Assembly: GCA_945878865.1 (NCBI GenBank) | Contig: CAMCUD010000007.1 | Span: forward strand, 16,227-80,226 | Length of the DNA: 64,000 nt | DNA from: Bifidobacterium breve | GTDB taxonomy: Bacteria > Actinomycetota > Thermoleophilia > Solirubrobacterales > Solirubrobacteraceae | Reading direction: 5' to 3' | In this document: positions 35,036-43,622 of the stretch, one piece after another | Layout of the letters: each line of letters starts with the position of its first letter | How positions within the stretch are numbered: position 1 is the stretch's first letter | Program-made: the position numbers and the translations under genes | Notes under the pieces: model-generated | Seen by the model: the letters and a program-made list of their open reading frames with translations, nothing else | Told to the model about the DNA's origin: nothing | Database searches by the model: none

Positions 35036-35988
35036 TCAAGGTTGGGCTCGTCGGATGCGGCGCCGTGGTGCACCGCATGTACACCAAAGGGCTTCTCGGC
35101 CGGAGCGCCTATCGGGTCGCGTTCGTCTCGGACCTCGACCCAGCGCAGGCCGCATCAGCCGCCGAGGTCTTTGACGCGCAGGCTGTTGACCTAGACGTGC
35201 TCGTCGACCAAGCGGATGCGATCGTCGTGTCTCCGCCGCCGGCAACGCACGCCGCACTGGTACGGGCGTGCCTACGTCCGGGCCGGACCGTCCTCTGCGA
35301 GAAGCCGTACATGACCTCGGGCGTTGATGCCGCGGCTGTCGCAAGAGAGGCAAGCGAGGTCGGAGCCAGCCTCTACGTCGGACATTTCAGGCGCGCGTTT
35401 CCTCACTTGGCGCTCGCGCAACGTTTGATCGGCCTCGGCTTGATCGGTGACATCACTGGCGTCTCCGCCTGCGAGGGTGGTCGGTTCACCTGGCGTACGG
35501 TGTCGGACTATCCCGTTCGCGACATTCACGGCGGCGTGCTCTGGGACACGGGGTCGCACACGCTGGACATGGCGCTCTTCGCCTCCGGCCTTGACCGAGT
35601 CGCGCCGGATTTCGCGATCGAGGTCCTGCGAGTCGACAAGGACAAGAGCGAGCCAAGCCATGACTTCCTCGCGGACTTCCGCCTCGAGATCGCTGGTCGC
35701 CCGGTTGACGGACACGTGCACGTGAGTCGTAAGCAGAGCCTGCCCAACCTCATCGAGATCGCCGGTACCCGAGGCAAGGTGAGCTTCTCGGCTGGCCTCG
35801 ACGATCGAATTCGCATTACCACGGAGGCCGGGAGCGAGATTGTCAAGGCTGAGCGTGCGTTTGAGGACCTCATGGAGGGTTTCGACCTTCAGCTGCGCCA
35901 TGTGCTCTTGAAGGACCGCGATGGGGACTTCGCCGCCGACCGTTTCATCGGACAGGTACGACTGATGGAGGCACTCGCCAATGCCTGA
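35032..35988 (+). CDS. Gfo/Idh/MocA-family oxidoreductase
   Basis: 318 residues, start overlapping the previous stop as ATGA. The NAD-binding motif VGLVGCGAVVHRMY (about 3-16), the EKP motif in VLCEKPYMTS (Lys is catalytic), and DIHGGVLWDTGSHTLDMALF with the Asp/His pair are all present. Family members oxidise or reduce sugars and nucleotide-sugar derivatives, for example the 3-oxidation of UDP-sugars. Being in one operon with an MptE-like protein, an epimerase and a GT2 supports a role in making a modified sugar. Confidence 0.9.
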   Translation: MIKVGLVGCGAVVHRMYTKGLLGRSAYRVAFVSDLDPAQAASAAEVFDAQAVDLDVLVDQADAIVVSPPPATHAALVRACLRPGRTVLCEKPYMTSGVDAAAVAREASEVGASLYVGHFRRAFPHLALAQRLIGLGLIGDITGVSACEGGRFTWRTVSDYPVRDIHGGVLWDTGSHTLDMALFASGLDRVAPDFAIEVLRVDKDKSEPSHDFLADFRLEIAGRPVDGHVHVSRKQSLPNLIEIAGTRGKVSFSAGLDDRIRITTEAGSEIVKAERAFEDLMEGFDLQLRHVLLKDRDGDFAADRFIGQVRLMEALANA

Positions 35989-37051
35989 CAGCATCGCCGT
36001 CGTTGGCGCGGCGGGGTTCGTCGGCAGGGAGCTGCTCCGCCAACTTGAGGCGAACGGGACCCCGGCGACCGCGGTCGTGCGTGGACTACGAGAGCTGTCC
36101 CTCGACGGAGAGTTCCACGACGCTCGTTCCCCTGATGAACTCAAGGGAACGCGTTTCGACATCGTCGTGAATCTCGCATACCCCACCAGCGGTCTTCCGT
36201 TCGACCAACCAGGGCTGAACGCCGAGATCCTCCGGACCGTCAAGTCGCTCACGAAACCAGGTGGCCGCCTGATACAGGTGAGCACAGCCTCAGTTTTTGG
36301 GATGACTCTGGACCGCCCGATTCGAGTCGGCCACGCCCCCACTCTGCGGGATATGCCGTACGTCGAATCTAAGATCGAGGCGGAGCACGAGTTCGAGCGA
36401 GAGCAGGAGGCGCGCGAGCTCTCACTCGACATTCTTCGGTTGGGCAACGTGTGGGGTGCCGCCTCGGGTGCCTGGGCGTTACCCATCGTCCAGCGGTTGG
36501 TCAGCGGACGGCCTGTCGGTGTGGCCGACGTACCCAGCTTCTCGAACGCGACAGATGTCGTGAACGTCGCGTCGTACCTCGCCTTCCTCCTCCATCGAGA
36601 CCACCCACCAGGTGTGCGCTATCACCACCTTGCGGAGTTCTCTCGTGTCACATGGCCCATGTGGATCGATCCGTTGGCAGATGCCCTTGGGGTCGAGCCA
36701 GTGTGGGCCGATCCCTCAACGATCACAGGACCAGCGGGGAATCGCCAAGAGGTCAGAGCTGCGTTGGCGACAATCAGCCCGCGAACCGTCTATCGGCGTT
36801 TCGCCGCGGAGCGCGCAGTCGGATCATGGACCCGCTCTGCCATTCGCCAGCTTCCCGCAACCGCGCGCGGCAAACTCCGGAGCGATCTCGTCTTTGCCAG
36901 CGAACCTGCGGTCGAGCGTCTTGAGCAGATTGTGCTGTCGATATTTGCCGGTTATCAGGAGTTTGCGACATCGGTCGAAGCCGGCTGGAGCCCCCCACTG
37001 ACTCAGGAAGAGTCTTTGGCGCGTGTGCTCGCCTGGCTCGACCGGCGATAG
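35981..37051 (+). CDS. NAD-dependent epimerase/dehydratase
   Basis: 356 residues. Cofactor motif VVGAAGFVGRELL (about 7-19), VSTASVFG with the catalytic Ser, and MPYVESKIEAE with the Tyr and Lys of YxxxK. Such extended SDRs interconvert nucleotide-sugars. The C-terminal 80 residues diverge from well-known epimerases, so substrate assignment is not possible. It overlaps the Gfo/Idh/MocA gene by 8 bases and precedes the GT2 gene by 3, so all four genes 34247-37975 form one operon. Confidence 0.87.
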   Translation: MPDSIAVVGAAGFVGRELLRQLEANGTPATAVVRGLRELSLDGEFHDARSPDELKGTRFDIVVNLAYPTSGLPFDQPGLNAEILRTVKSLTKPGGRLIQVSTASVFGMTLDRPIRVGHAPTLRDMPYVESKIEAEHEFEREQEARELSLDILRLGNVWGAASGAWALPIVQRLVSGRPVGVADVPSFSNATDVVNVASYLAFLLHRDHPPGVRYHHLAEFSRVTWPMWIDPLADALGVEPVWADPSTITGPAGNRQEVRAALATISPRTVYRRFAAERAVGSWTRSAIRQLPATARGKLRSDLVFASEPAVERLEQIVLSIFAGYQEFATSVEAGWSPPLTQEESLARVLAWLDRR

Positions 37052-37054
37052 ACC

Positions 37055-37975
37055 ATGCGCCTGACCGTCGGGGTCTGCACTCACAACCCGCACGAGGAGC
37101 CGTTTGCGCGCGCGCTGGAGTCGATCTCCTCGCAGGTACAGCGCGATCCCGACGCGGAGTTCCTGGTCGTGGACAACAACAGCACACCACCGCTCGAGGC
37201 GCGAACCTATCTGAAGCGCTTCCCGATCACACTCTTGCATGAATCCACGCCCGGGCTCACCGCTGCGCGTGAGGCGATCATCTCCCATGCAACTGGCGAG
37301 GTCATCGTATTCGTCGACGACGACAACGTCTTACACGACGACTACCTTCAGCTCGTCAGGGACGCATTTATGAGCGACTCGAACCTCGGCTTACTGGGTG
37401 GTGCGGTGGTTCCCGAGTACGAGGTGACACCGCCTCCGTGGATGACCGGGTTGGAAGACTCCCTTGCGATCCGACCCTATCCGCCGGATCTGCGAGTCAG
37501 GGTGACGACGCTCGGCTGGTCGGAGCACTTCCCAATCGGTGCTGGGATGAGTGTCCGGCGGAGCTTGGCCGAGGCTTACGTGGCCGACTGCGCCGCGACC
37601 ACGAGGATCCAAGGCCGAAGGGGGTCCGCCTTGTCATCGGGCGAAGATCTGGACCTCGGTTTGTTCGTCTTATCACAGGGCCGCGCGCTCGCCGTGGACG
37701 GGCGACTGCGGCTTACGCATATCATCGGCGCTCGCCGGATCCAAAGCGACTATCTGCAGTCGCTCGCAACCGCAAACATGCGGAGCTCATGGGAGCTTGA
37801 GCGGAAATGGGCTCCGCGATTAGGCCGCCGTGTCTTCCCGATGTTCGGGATACCGCTACCGGTTCTCGTCGCGCGGATCGTGGTGCTCACGGCCCTTAGC
37901 CCTGTATCGCCGCGGTATCGCGTCAGGCGCCGCGTGTATGGCGCGCTGCTCCGTGCGAAGTTCGGCCGTCTCTGA
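37055..37975 (+). CDS. Glycosyltransferase family 2
   Basis: 306 residues. LTVGVCTHN at the N-terminus, FLVVDNNSTPP at about 30-40, GLTAAREAIISHATGEVIVFVDDDNV with the DXD-type DDD, and a HFPIGAGMSVRR acceptor-side motif. It belongs to the GT2 branch with GLTAARN-like motifs. Likely adds a sugar in repeat-unit assembly. Last gene of the 34247-37975 operon, converging on the gene at 37980. Confidence 0.87.
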   Translation: MRLTVGVCTHNPHEEPFARALESISSQVQRDPDAEFLVVDNNSTPPLEARTYLKRFPITLLHESTPGLTAAREAIISHATGEVIVFVDDDNVLHDDYLQLVRDAFMSDSNLGLLGGAVVPEYEVTPPPWMTGLEDSLAIRPYPPDLRVRVTTLGWSEHFPIGAGMSVRRSLAEAYVADCAATTRIQGRRGSALSSGEDLDLGLFVLSQGRALAVDGRLRLTHIIGARRIQSDYLQSLATANMRSSWELERKWAPRLGRRVFPMFGIPLPVLVARIVVLTALSPVSPRYRVRRRVYGALLRAKFGRL

Positions 37976-37979
37976 GCGT

Positions 37980-38861
37980 TCAGACCTCGACCCAGGGCAT
38001 GTTCTGCACGAGCGGGAACCGGTCAGCCATCCCCTGCCTTGTCTTCGGATGGCCGAAGCAGTCACCGACCGGGACCTCCGGGAAATGGTCAACGCCGACA
38101 TCTTCACGCAGGTAGAACGCGTTGAAGCCGTATCGGTTGACACCGACGAGCCGGTATCCCTTCCGCTTGCCCAGCTTGGTGAACGCGCTAAGGGACGCAC
38201 CGGCGAAGTTCGGCATCGAACCCGTCATGGAGTGCGCACCCGCTGTGAAATCGTCGGCATAGGGCACTGTCCACGAGCGTTCCGGACCGAGAATGTCCTG
38301 GTACTCGAGAACGACGACGCGAGGGCTGATCGCCGTGATGGACTCCCAGATCCAATAGTCGACGCCGTCGAGGTCGAGCGAGAGGAGATCCACGTCACCC
38401 GAGAAGCCGTTCGAGTAGATGAGGTCGTTGACCCCATCCCGTGTGACCCATCCTTGAACGACCTTCGGCGGGAAGATATGCGTGAGGCGGTGTCGTGAAT
38501 AGAACCGCTGCCCCTTTGCGACGTGAATCGGATCGCCGTCGATCAGCAGGGCATGCCACCCGTGATTGATGACCAGGTTCGCAGCGTTGCACTCGATGCC
38601 GTCCCCGGCGCATATCTCGACCGCCTGCCGGTTAGTCGTCCCGATGATCGAGAAGAGGTACAAGAGGATGCCGTCCTCGTCGGTCTGCGAATAGACAGAG
38701 AATCCGAAGTCGCTGATCGGGCGGCCGCGCAGTGACGCGGCATGCTGACGCCACAGTTCCGACAGCGCCTTTTGCGAACCGATATCTGGTCCGTTCGGCT
38801 CCCGCGCCAGCGCGAGCGCGACCCGAAGTCGATCCTTGACCTGCCTTGCCCTCTGCCGCAT
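37980..38861 (-). CDS. SAM-methyltransferase-like glycan-cluster protein
   Basis: 293 residues. YSQTDEDGILLYLFSIIG resembles the SQ-ExDGI motif of proteins common in polysaccharide clusters with a distant FkbM/SAM-fold relationship. AVEICAGDGIECNAANLVI resembles motif I and DVDLLSLDLDGVDYWIWE the acidic motif. No glycosyltransferase signature is present. A methyl- or other small-group transferase acting on glycan sugars is the working guess. The ATG at 38861 is used; upstream codons run into the GT2 gene and look non-coding. Confidence 0.72.
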   Translation of the reverse strand: MRQRARQVKDRLRVALALAREPNGPDIGSQKALSELWRQHAASLRGRPISDFGFSVYSQTDEDGILLYLFSIIGTTNRQAVEICAGDGIECNAANLVINHGWHALLIDGDPIHVAKGQRFYSRHRLTHIFPPKVVQGWVTRDGVNDLIYSNGFSGDVDLLSLDLDGVDYWIWESITAISPRVVVLEYQDILGPERSWTVPYADDFTAGAHSMTGSMPNFAGASLSAFTKLGKRKGYRLVGVNRYGFNAFYLREDVGVDHFPEVPVGDCFGHPKTRQGMADRFPLVQNMPWVEV

Positions 38862-38919
38862 GGCGGCGAACCCTAGAGCATCTCTGCCGAGCGTTCTCCG
38901 ACCGGTGGTCGGAGATCCG

Positions 38920-39888
38920 TCAGCCGAGTTCAGCAGAGTCGAGCGGAGTGTCGTAGTCCACGCGACGAGCTTCGCCAAGGGCCTCCGTCTGCCCAGTCGC
39001 GCTTGGAGCCGAGGCATCGGGGTAGAAGAAGCGGCGCTTCAGTAGCGCCGTGACCGGCCCCTGCTGCGCGAACCCCTGATACGTGCCGTAGAACTGAGCG
39101 ACACGGAACGTCGGGATGTCCAAGGCATGCCGTCGAAGACCGCCCGCTTTATTCGCGGCCACGTAGTCACTGACGATGTTTGCAACCGCCAGCCGCGCCG
39201 CGTCAAGTGACGACATGCGCTGCTCGTCGTAGATCTGCTTGTGCGCAATCGCCTCGCGTCGATACCTGTTGACGACCTGAGCGAACCGTTCTTCGTGCAC
39301 ATGGACGACAGGCGCCTCCGCTACATAGGACAACACGTGCCCAGAGTCGATCGCCCGCTTTGCCCAGTCGAGGTCTTCAAGTCCAGTGAGATGTTCGTCG
39401 TAACGGATTTCGTCCCACACTGTGCGCCGGATAGCGGCGTTTGCGTTGTTACAGAACGGATGGCGCTGTCGCCGCACGGACTCAGTTGGGAACCACCGTG
39501 CAAAGAGCCGTTCCTCTGAGAACCGGACGTCTGGGGGCCCGCACTGACGGCCGTATGTGAGTGCAACGTCGTCGGCTTCGAACGGCGCACACATGAGATC
39601 CAGCCAGGAGTCGTACACCGGGTAGCAGTGCGCGCTAATGAAGACAGCGATGTCGGAACTCGAAGCCTCGACGCCGAGATTGCAGGCCCGGCCAAACGAG
39701 AAGTCCTCCTGAGCGATGTGGACGACCTCGACCGGGAACGCAGACGCGATCGAGATCGTGGCATCAGTTGAACCCGAGTCCACGACGATGATCTCGTCAG
39801 GGCGCCGCCGCTGGCGCACCAAGCCCGTGAGCAGGCGCCCGATATGCGCCTCCTCGTTGTAGCAACGGATGACAACTGCGGCGGTCAC
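38920..39888 (-). CDS. Glycosyltransferase family 2 (rhamnosyltransferase-like)
   Basis: 322 residues. VVIRCYNEEAHIGRLL, IIVVDSGSTDATISIA, QEDFSFGRACNLGVE and FISAHCYPV form the pattern of GT2 rhamnosyltransferase-like enzymes (the usual FNHG reads FSFG). LTGLEDLDWAKRAID is the conserved ED motif near the active site. Probably adds a deoxyhexose or similar residue to the repeat unit. It is upstream of the SAM-fold-like gene on the same strand, 58 bases away. Confidence 0.88.
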   Translation of the reverse strand: MTAAVVIRCYNEEAHIGRLLTGLVRQRRRPDEIIVVDSGSTDATISIASAFPVEVVHIAQEDFSFGRACNLGVEASSSDIAVFISAHCYPVYDSWLDLMCAPFEADDVALTYGRQCGPPDVRFSEERLFARWFPTESVRRQRHPFCNNANAAIRRTVWDEIRYDEHLTGLEDLDWAKRAIDSGHVLSYVAEAPVVHVHEERFAQVVNRYRREAIAHKQIYDEQRMSSLDAARLAVANIVSDYVAANKAGGLRRHALDIPTFRVAQFYGTYQGFAQQGPVTALLKRRFFYPDASAPSATGQTEALGEARRVDYDTPLDSAELG

Positions 39889-39915
39889 GCGCCCGATGGT
39901 AGAGCGCGCTGCGCG

Positions 39916-40311
39916 CTATCGACAGTCCTGCACGGTGGGCGTCGACCGCTCGCCGCGGTCCACGACTACTGGCTTGCCATTCTTGAGGACGAGCTGTCCC
40001 TCCGGCTGTGTGCGCGCACCGATTGTTCGCGTCTCGCAGTCCTCTCGAGCTGCGGCATCGTCTCCGCCGCCGGCTGCCAGAGGCCCGGAGCCGCTGAGCG
40101 TGGCAACGATCACGACAGCTGCGAGGGCGCCACTCAGACCGAGCGCGCCCCCGAAGACCCGGCGCGAGCGACGAGATGTTGACGAGCGGCCCAGGAGCGT
40201 CCGTTCGATTCGACCCATGGTGATCTCGTCCAGCGTCGGCCGAGCTGCAACCAGCAGGCGCTCGACGTCGGGATCAAGGTCGGATCGCTGAGCTGGGTCT
40301 TTGTCGGACAT
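39916..40311 (-). CDS. Single-TM hypothetical protein, anti-sigma-like layout
   Basis: 131 residues. An acidic/helical N-terminus (DPDVERLLVAARPTLDEITM) precedes a basic patch (SSTSRRSRRVFGG), one transmembrane helix at about 53-75 (ALGLSGALAAVVIVATLSG), and a polar extracellular tail with two cysteines (REDCETR, TVQDCR). No domain recognised. The small-helical-domain-plus-TM layout resembles membrane anti-sigma factors, but no sigma gene is adjacent; the nearest is at 20476. Divergent from the glycosidase-like gene at 40400. Confidence 0.62.
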   Translation of the reverse strand: MSDKDPAQRSDLDPDVERLLVAARPTLDEITMGRIERTLLGRSSTSRRSRRVFGGALGLSGALAAVVIVATLSGSGPLAAGGGDDAAAREDCETRTIGARTQPEGQLVLKNGKPVVVDRGERSTPTVQDCR

Positions 40312-40399
40312 TCAAACCCCTCTACGTCCGAGGATTCGCCAACCTGACAAACCCCGGCACATGTCAGGATCGCGCTGCGCGGGGCGTATACGCACTCTG

Positions 40400-41842
40400 A
40401 TGTCTGCCATTCGTCGCGGCCTCGTCGTCTGCATCCTGTCCCTCACGCCCGCGCTCATCGTTCCGAACGGGGCGCATGCGATGGAGCTGGGGTTCACCGA
40501 CCAGGGTCTGGTCCAGCTGCCGAACCCTGCGGACACGCAAGCGGGGCTCCAGAACGCGACACGAGCGGGTGGGACCGTGTGGCGGTTCTATGTGCGGTGG
40601 AGTGTTATCGCCCCGAGGCGGCCGCAGACCACCACTGATGCGACGGACCCTTCCTGGTCTGGCTACAACTGGGCACGAGTCGATGCAACCTTGCGGGAGA
40701 TCGCTGCGGCGGGACAGCAGCCCTTGCCTTTCATCGCCGGAGCGCCCGCATGGGCCGAGGGACCGAACCGCCCGGACACGAGCGAGGCACCATCTGGGAC
40801 TTGGCGACCTTCGCCCTCTGACTTCAGATCTTTCGCCGTGGCAATGGCCAAGCGCTACTCGGGGACGTTCCCAGACCCGCTTACGCCCGGTGCGACCCTG
40901 CCCGCGATCACGACGTGGCAGGCATGGAACGAGCCCAACCTGTCGGTCGACCTCACCCCCCAGTGGACCCGCACGGCCAGCGGCTGGAAAGCGGCCAGCC
41001 CAGGCATCTACAGGAAGCTGCTCAACGCGTTCTACGCCGGTGTCAAGAGCGTTCGCCCAGACAATCTCGTGGTGACCGCAGGGACCGGCCCGTACGGCGA
41101 TCTGAACGAGGGAGACGCGCGGATGCCCCCCGTCAGGTTCTGGCGGGAGCTCCTGTGCGTCGGCAAGGGCGCGAGGCCGAAAGCGCGTCGCTGCGCCAAG
41201 GTCTCGTTTGACGCCATCGCCCACCACCCGTACCCGATCGGCCCGCCGCGCCGAACGGCGCGCAACGCTGACGACGCCGTCGTTCCGGATGTTCGCAAGA
41301 TCACTCGACTTGTCGGCCCCGCCCTGCGAGCCGGGACAATTCGACCGCGGAAGAGCAAGCCTCTCTGGATCACCGAGATCTCCTGGGACAGCTCACCGGA
41401 TCCGGACGGGCTGCCACTTGCCGAGCAGGCGACCTACCTCGAAGGCGCGCTCTACGTCCTCTACCAGCAGGGTGCCGACGTTGTGACGTGGTTCAACCTG
41501 CGCGATGATGCCCCTACGCCTAGCTACGCCGCCACCTATCAGTCCGGCATCTTCCTGCGCGGAGCCTCGCCGTCGGAGGACACGCCCAAGCCTGCTTACA
41601 CGGCGTTTCGGTTTCCTTTCACCGCCTATCGCAACAGCGGTATCGCTCGCCTCTGGGGCATGGCTCCTGCTGCTGGCGTGAGCGTGACCGTGCAAGCTCA
41701 ACGCGGGAACCAATGGGTTACCGCGGCGACACTCCGCGCAAGGGGCGACCGAACGTTCACCGGACGACTCCGGGTCGGCCCGAATACGAACCTCCGCGCG
41801 ACGACGGGCACAGATACGAGCCTTGTCTGGAGGACCCAGTGA
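40400..41842 (+). CDS. Secreted clan-A glycosidase-like protein (cellulase/PslG-like)
   Basis: 480 residues. Signal peptide at 1-27 (LVVCILSLTPALIVPNGAHA). A TIM-barrel domain follows: TTWQAWNEPN places acid/base Glu at 178 and PLWITEISWD the nucleophile at Glu326. The last 60 residues form a small beta domain. Relatives include GH5/GH39 and PslG-like enzymes that cut exopolysaccharide. Longer upstream frames exist, but the ATG at 40400 starts directly at the signal peptide. Its stop overlaps a methyltransferase gene (GTGA). Exact substrate unknown. Confidence 0.87.
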   Translation: MSAIRRGLVVCILSLTPALIVPNGAHAMELGFTDQGLVQLPNPADTQAGLQNATRAGGTVWRFYVRWSVIAPRRPQTTTDATDPSWSGYNWARVDATLREIAAAGQQPLPFIAGAPAWAEGPNRPDTSEAPSGTWRPSPSDFRSFAVAMAKRYSGTFPDPLTPGATLPAITTWQAWNEPNLSVDLTPQWTRTASGWKAASPGIYRKLLNAFYAGVKSVRPDNLVVTAGTGPYGDLNEGDARMPPVRFWRELLCVGKGARPKARRCAKVSFDAIAHHPYPIGPPRRTARNADDAVVPDVRKITRLVGPALRAGTIRPRKSKPLWITEISWDSSPDPDGLPLAEQATYLEGALYVLYQQGADVVTWFNLRDDAPTPSYAATYQSGIFLRGASPSEDTPKPAYTAFRFPFTAYRNSGIARLWGMAPAAGVSVTVQAQRGNQWVTAATLRARGDRTFTGRLRVGPNTNLRATTGTDTSLVWRTQ

Positions 41843-42681
41843 GCATTCGAAGTCGTCTGCACCGCGTTTTTCGAGACACAGAAGAGGAGAACCGGCAGAC
41901 GCTGCTCGCGACGCTCCCCCGCCACGTCGACGGGCCGATGCTCGACATCGGCCCGCACAAGGGCGAGCTGACGGTCGCCGTTGCCGAGCACGTCGGCGCC
42001 GACGGGATCTTCGGCGTCGAGCTCATCGGCGATCACATCCCTGCCGCGCGGGAGAAGGGCATCGATGTCGTCCAGGGCGACGTCGACCAGGGTCTCCCCT
42101 TCGCCGATGAGCAGTTCGCCTTCGTCTTCGCCAACCAAGTCATCGAGCACGTTCGCCGCACCGACGTCTTCCTGCGGGAGATCCGCCGGGTGCTGCGCCC
42201 GGATGGCCTGGCGATGATCTCGACGAACAACATGGCGTCGTGGCACAACATCGTTTCGCTGGCGCTCGGGTTTCAACCACCGCCGATGCACATCAGCGAC
42301 GAAGTCATCGTGGGCAACCCGCTCAACCCCGAGGCCGGCCTCGCGCATGAGGATCTCGGTCGCACGCACCTGCGTCTCTTCACGACGCGGGCCCTCGTCG
42401 AGCTCGCCGCCTACCACGGGCTCGAGGCGGTCCACACCGAGACGGTCGGCTATTACCCCCTGCCGCCCAGGCTCGCGCGGCGTGTCGTGAAGTACGACCA
42501 GCGCCACGGGGCGTTCACCGTCGCCGTCCTTCGCCCCTCGGAGGTCGCGCCGTCTGTGATCGCCGCGACGCCTGAGGGTGTCGTCTCCCCCCTGCCGCTG
42601 GGCGCGCAGGAGCCGCCGCTGGTCGACGCGCGCGCGACGATGCCGGTCGCCGAGCCGGGGGCCGACGCGAAGTCCGCATGA
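41839..42681 (+). CDS. Class I SAM-dependent methyltransferase
   Basis: 280 residues, GTG start overlapping the glycosidase stop. Motif I is PMLDIGPHKGELTVAVAE (about 34-51); FVFANQVIEHVRRTD and EIRRVLRPDGLAMIST give the Methyltransf_11 motifs. A Pro/Ala/Val-rich tail of about 50 residues follows the domain. Overlap on both sides (GTGA and ATGA) couples it to a secreted glycosidase and a secreted beta-sandwich protein. A cytoplasmic methyltransferase between two secreted proteins suggests they act on the same glycan. Confidence 0.85.
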   Translation: MSIRSRLHRVFRDTEEENRQTLLATLPRHVDGPMLDIGPHKGELTVAVAEHVGADGIFGVELIGDHIPAAREKGIDVVQGDVDQGLPFADEQFAFVFANQVIEHVRRTDVFLREIRRVLRPDGLAMISTNNMASWHNIVSLALGFQPPPMHISDEVIVGNPLNPEAGLAHEDLGRTHLRLFTTRALVELAAYHGLEAVHTETVGYYPLPPRLARRVVKYDQRHGAFTVAVLRPSEVAPSVIAATPEGVVSPLPLGAQEPPLVDARATMPVAEPGADAKSA

Positions 42682-43610
42682 CGCGACGTGCCGGAGTCCT
42701 CGCAGCCGCGATCGCGGGCTGCGCCCTGTTGGGCACCCCCGGTGCGGCCTGGGCCGCGGACGTGGTGGCCACCGGAACCAAGGTCAGCATCGCGAAGGTC
42801 AACGCGTCAACGCGCTCGATCATCTACTACGTCGACCTGCGCAACACCACGGCGAGCGACCAGTTCTTCTCGGTCCGGCTCACGCCGCCGTCGTTTGCGA
42901 CGAAGGGCGGCCGCGACGAGGGCCAGTCGATCGACGGGCCGCGCCAGCTGGCGCTGCAGGGCCCCGGCACGCTCGGGCAGCTCGTGCAGGATCCGCGCTT
43001 TGACGAACCGTGCTCGGATCGCGACAGCGCCTTCCATGGCTATGCGACGGGCCCAGCCAGCGTGGACATGCTCCTGCCGGCGTCCAGCGCGACCACCCTC
43101 GCCGTCCGGTACGCCGCAGGGCGACGCGCGCCGTGGGCCGACAGCGACTTTCGCCTGAAGTTCTCGATCCAGCCGAAGCTCGTCGGCACCTACCAGGAGG
43201 GGCAGGTGTTTTTCGGGCGCACCGCGACCGTCGGCGGGACCTCAACAACGACGTCACGCGGTCCGACAGCCGACGGGGCGTTGGGCGCGCACCTGCTGCT
43301 GAACACTTCGCCGACCGGCGTCTGGGGTGAGGGCCGCACGCCGCCATCGGTGAAGTACCGCAGCCGGGTCACGCTCAGCGGGCGCCTGCTTCCGGCAGAG
43401 GCAAAGCGCCGGGTCGACCTGCAGCTGCGCAAGCCGGGCGGCACGCTGCGGACCATCGCGTCGGTGCGGACCGACAAGAAGGGCCGGTTCCGCGGATCGT
43501 GGCGCGCGACCACACGCGGGATCGTGGAGTTCTGGGCGCGGTACCCGCGGCAGTCCGGCAAGCTGCGGGCCGACAGCACGTCGTGCCCGATGCGTCTGCG
43601 CGTACGCTGA
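42678..43610 (+). CDS. Secreted beta-sandwich hypothetical protein
   Basis: 310 residues. Signal peptide at 1-26 (VLAAAIAGCALLGTPGAAWA). A central beta-rich region with Cys near 114 (DEPCSDRDS) follows, then a C-terminal domain of about 85 residues (YRSRVTLSGRLLP, VRTDKKGRFRGSW) resembling the Ig-like/Carboxypeptidase-regulatory fold. No catalytic motif is visible. Overlap with the methyltransferase as ATGA places it as third gene of the 40400-43610 operon. It may bind the surface glycan. Confidence 0.72.
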   Translation: MTRRAGVLAAAIAGCALLGTPGAAWAADVVATGTKVSIAKVNASTRSIIYYVDLRNTTASDQFFSVRLTPPSFATKGGRDEGQSIDGPRQLALQGPGTLGQLVQDPRFDEPCSDRDSAFHGYATGPASVDMLLPASSATTLAVRYAAGRRAPWADSDFRLKFSIQPKLVGTYQEGQVFFGRTATVGGTSTTTSRGPTADGALGAHLLLNTSPTGVWGEGRTPPSVKYRSRVTLSGRLLPAEAKRRVDLQLRKPGGTLRTIASVRTDKKGRFRGSWRATTRGIVEFWARYPRQSGKLRADSTSCPMRLRVR

Positions 43611-43622
43611 CGCCCCGCGCGC

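Noticed and set aside
37971..37984. Palindrome TCTGA-GCGT-TCAGA between convergent genes (and similar TGATCA at 25588 and 49686) as terminators
   Set aside because: Facing TGA stop codons are self-complementary by nature; stems are too short to count.
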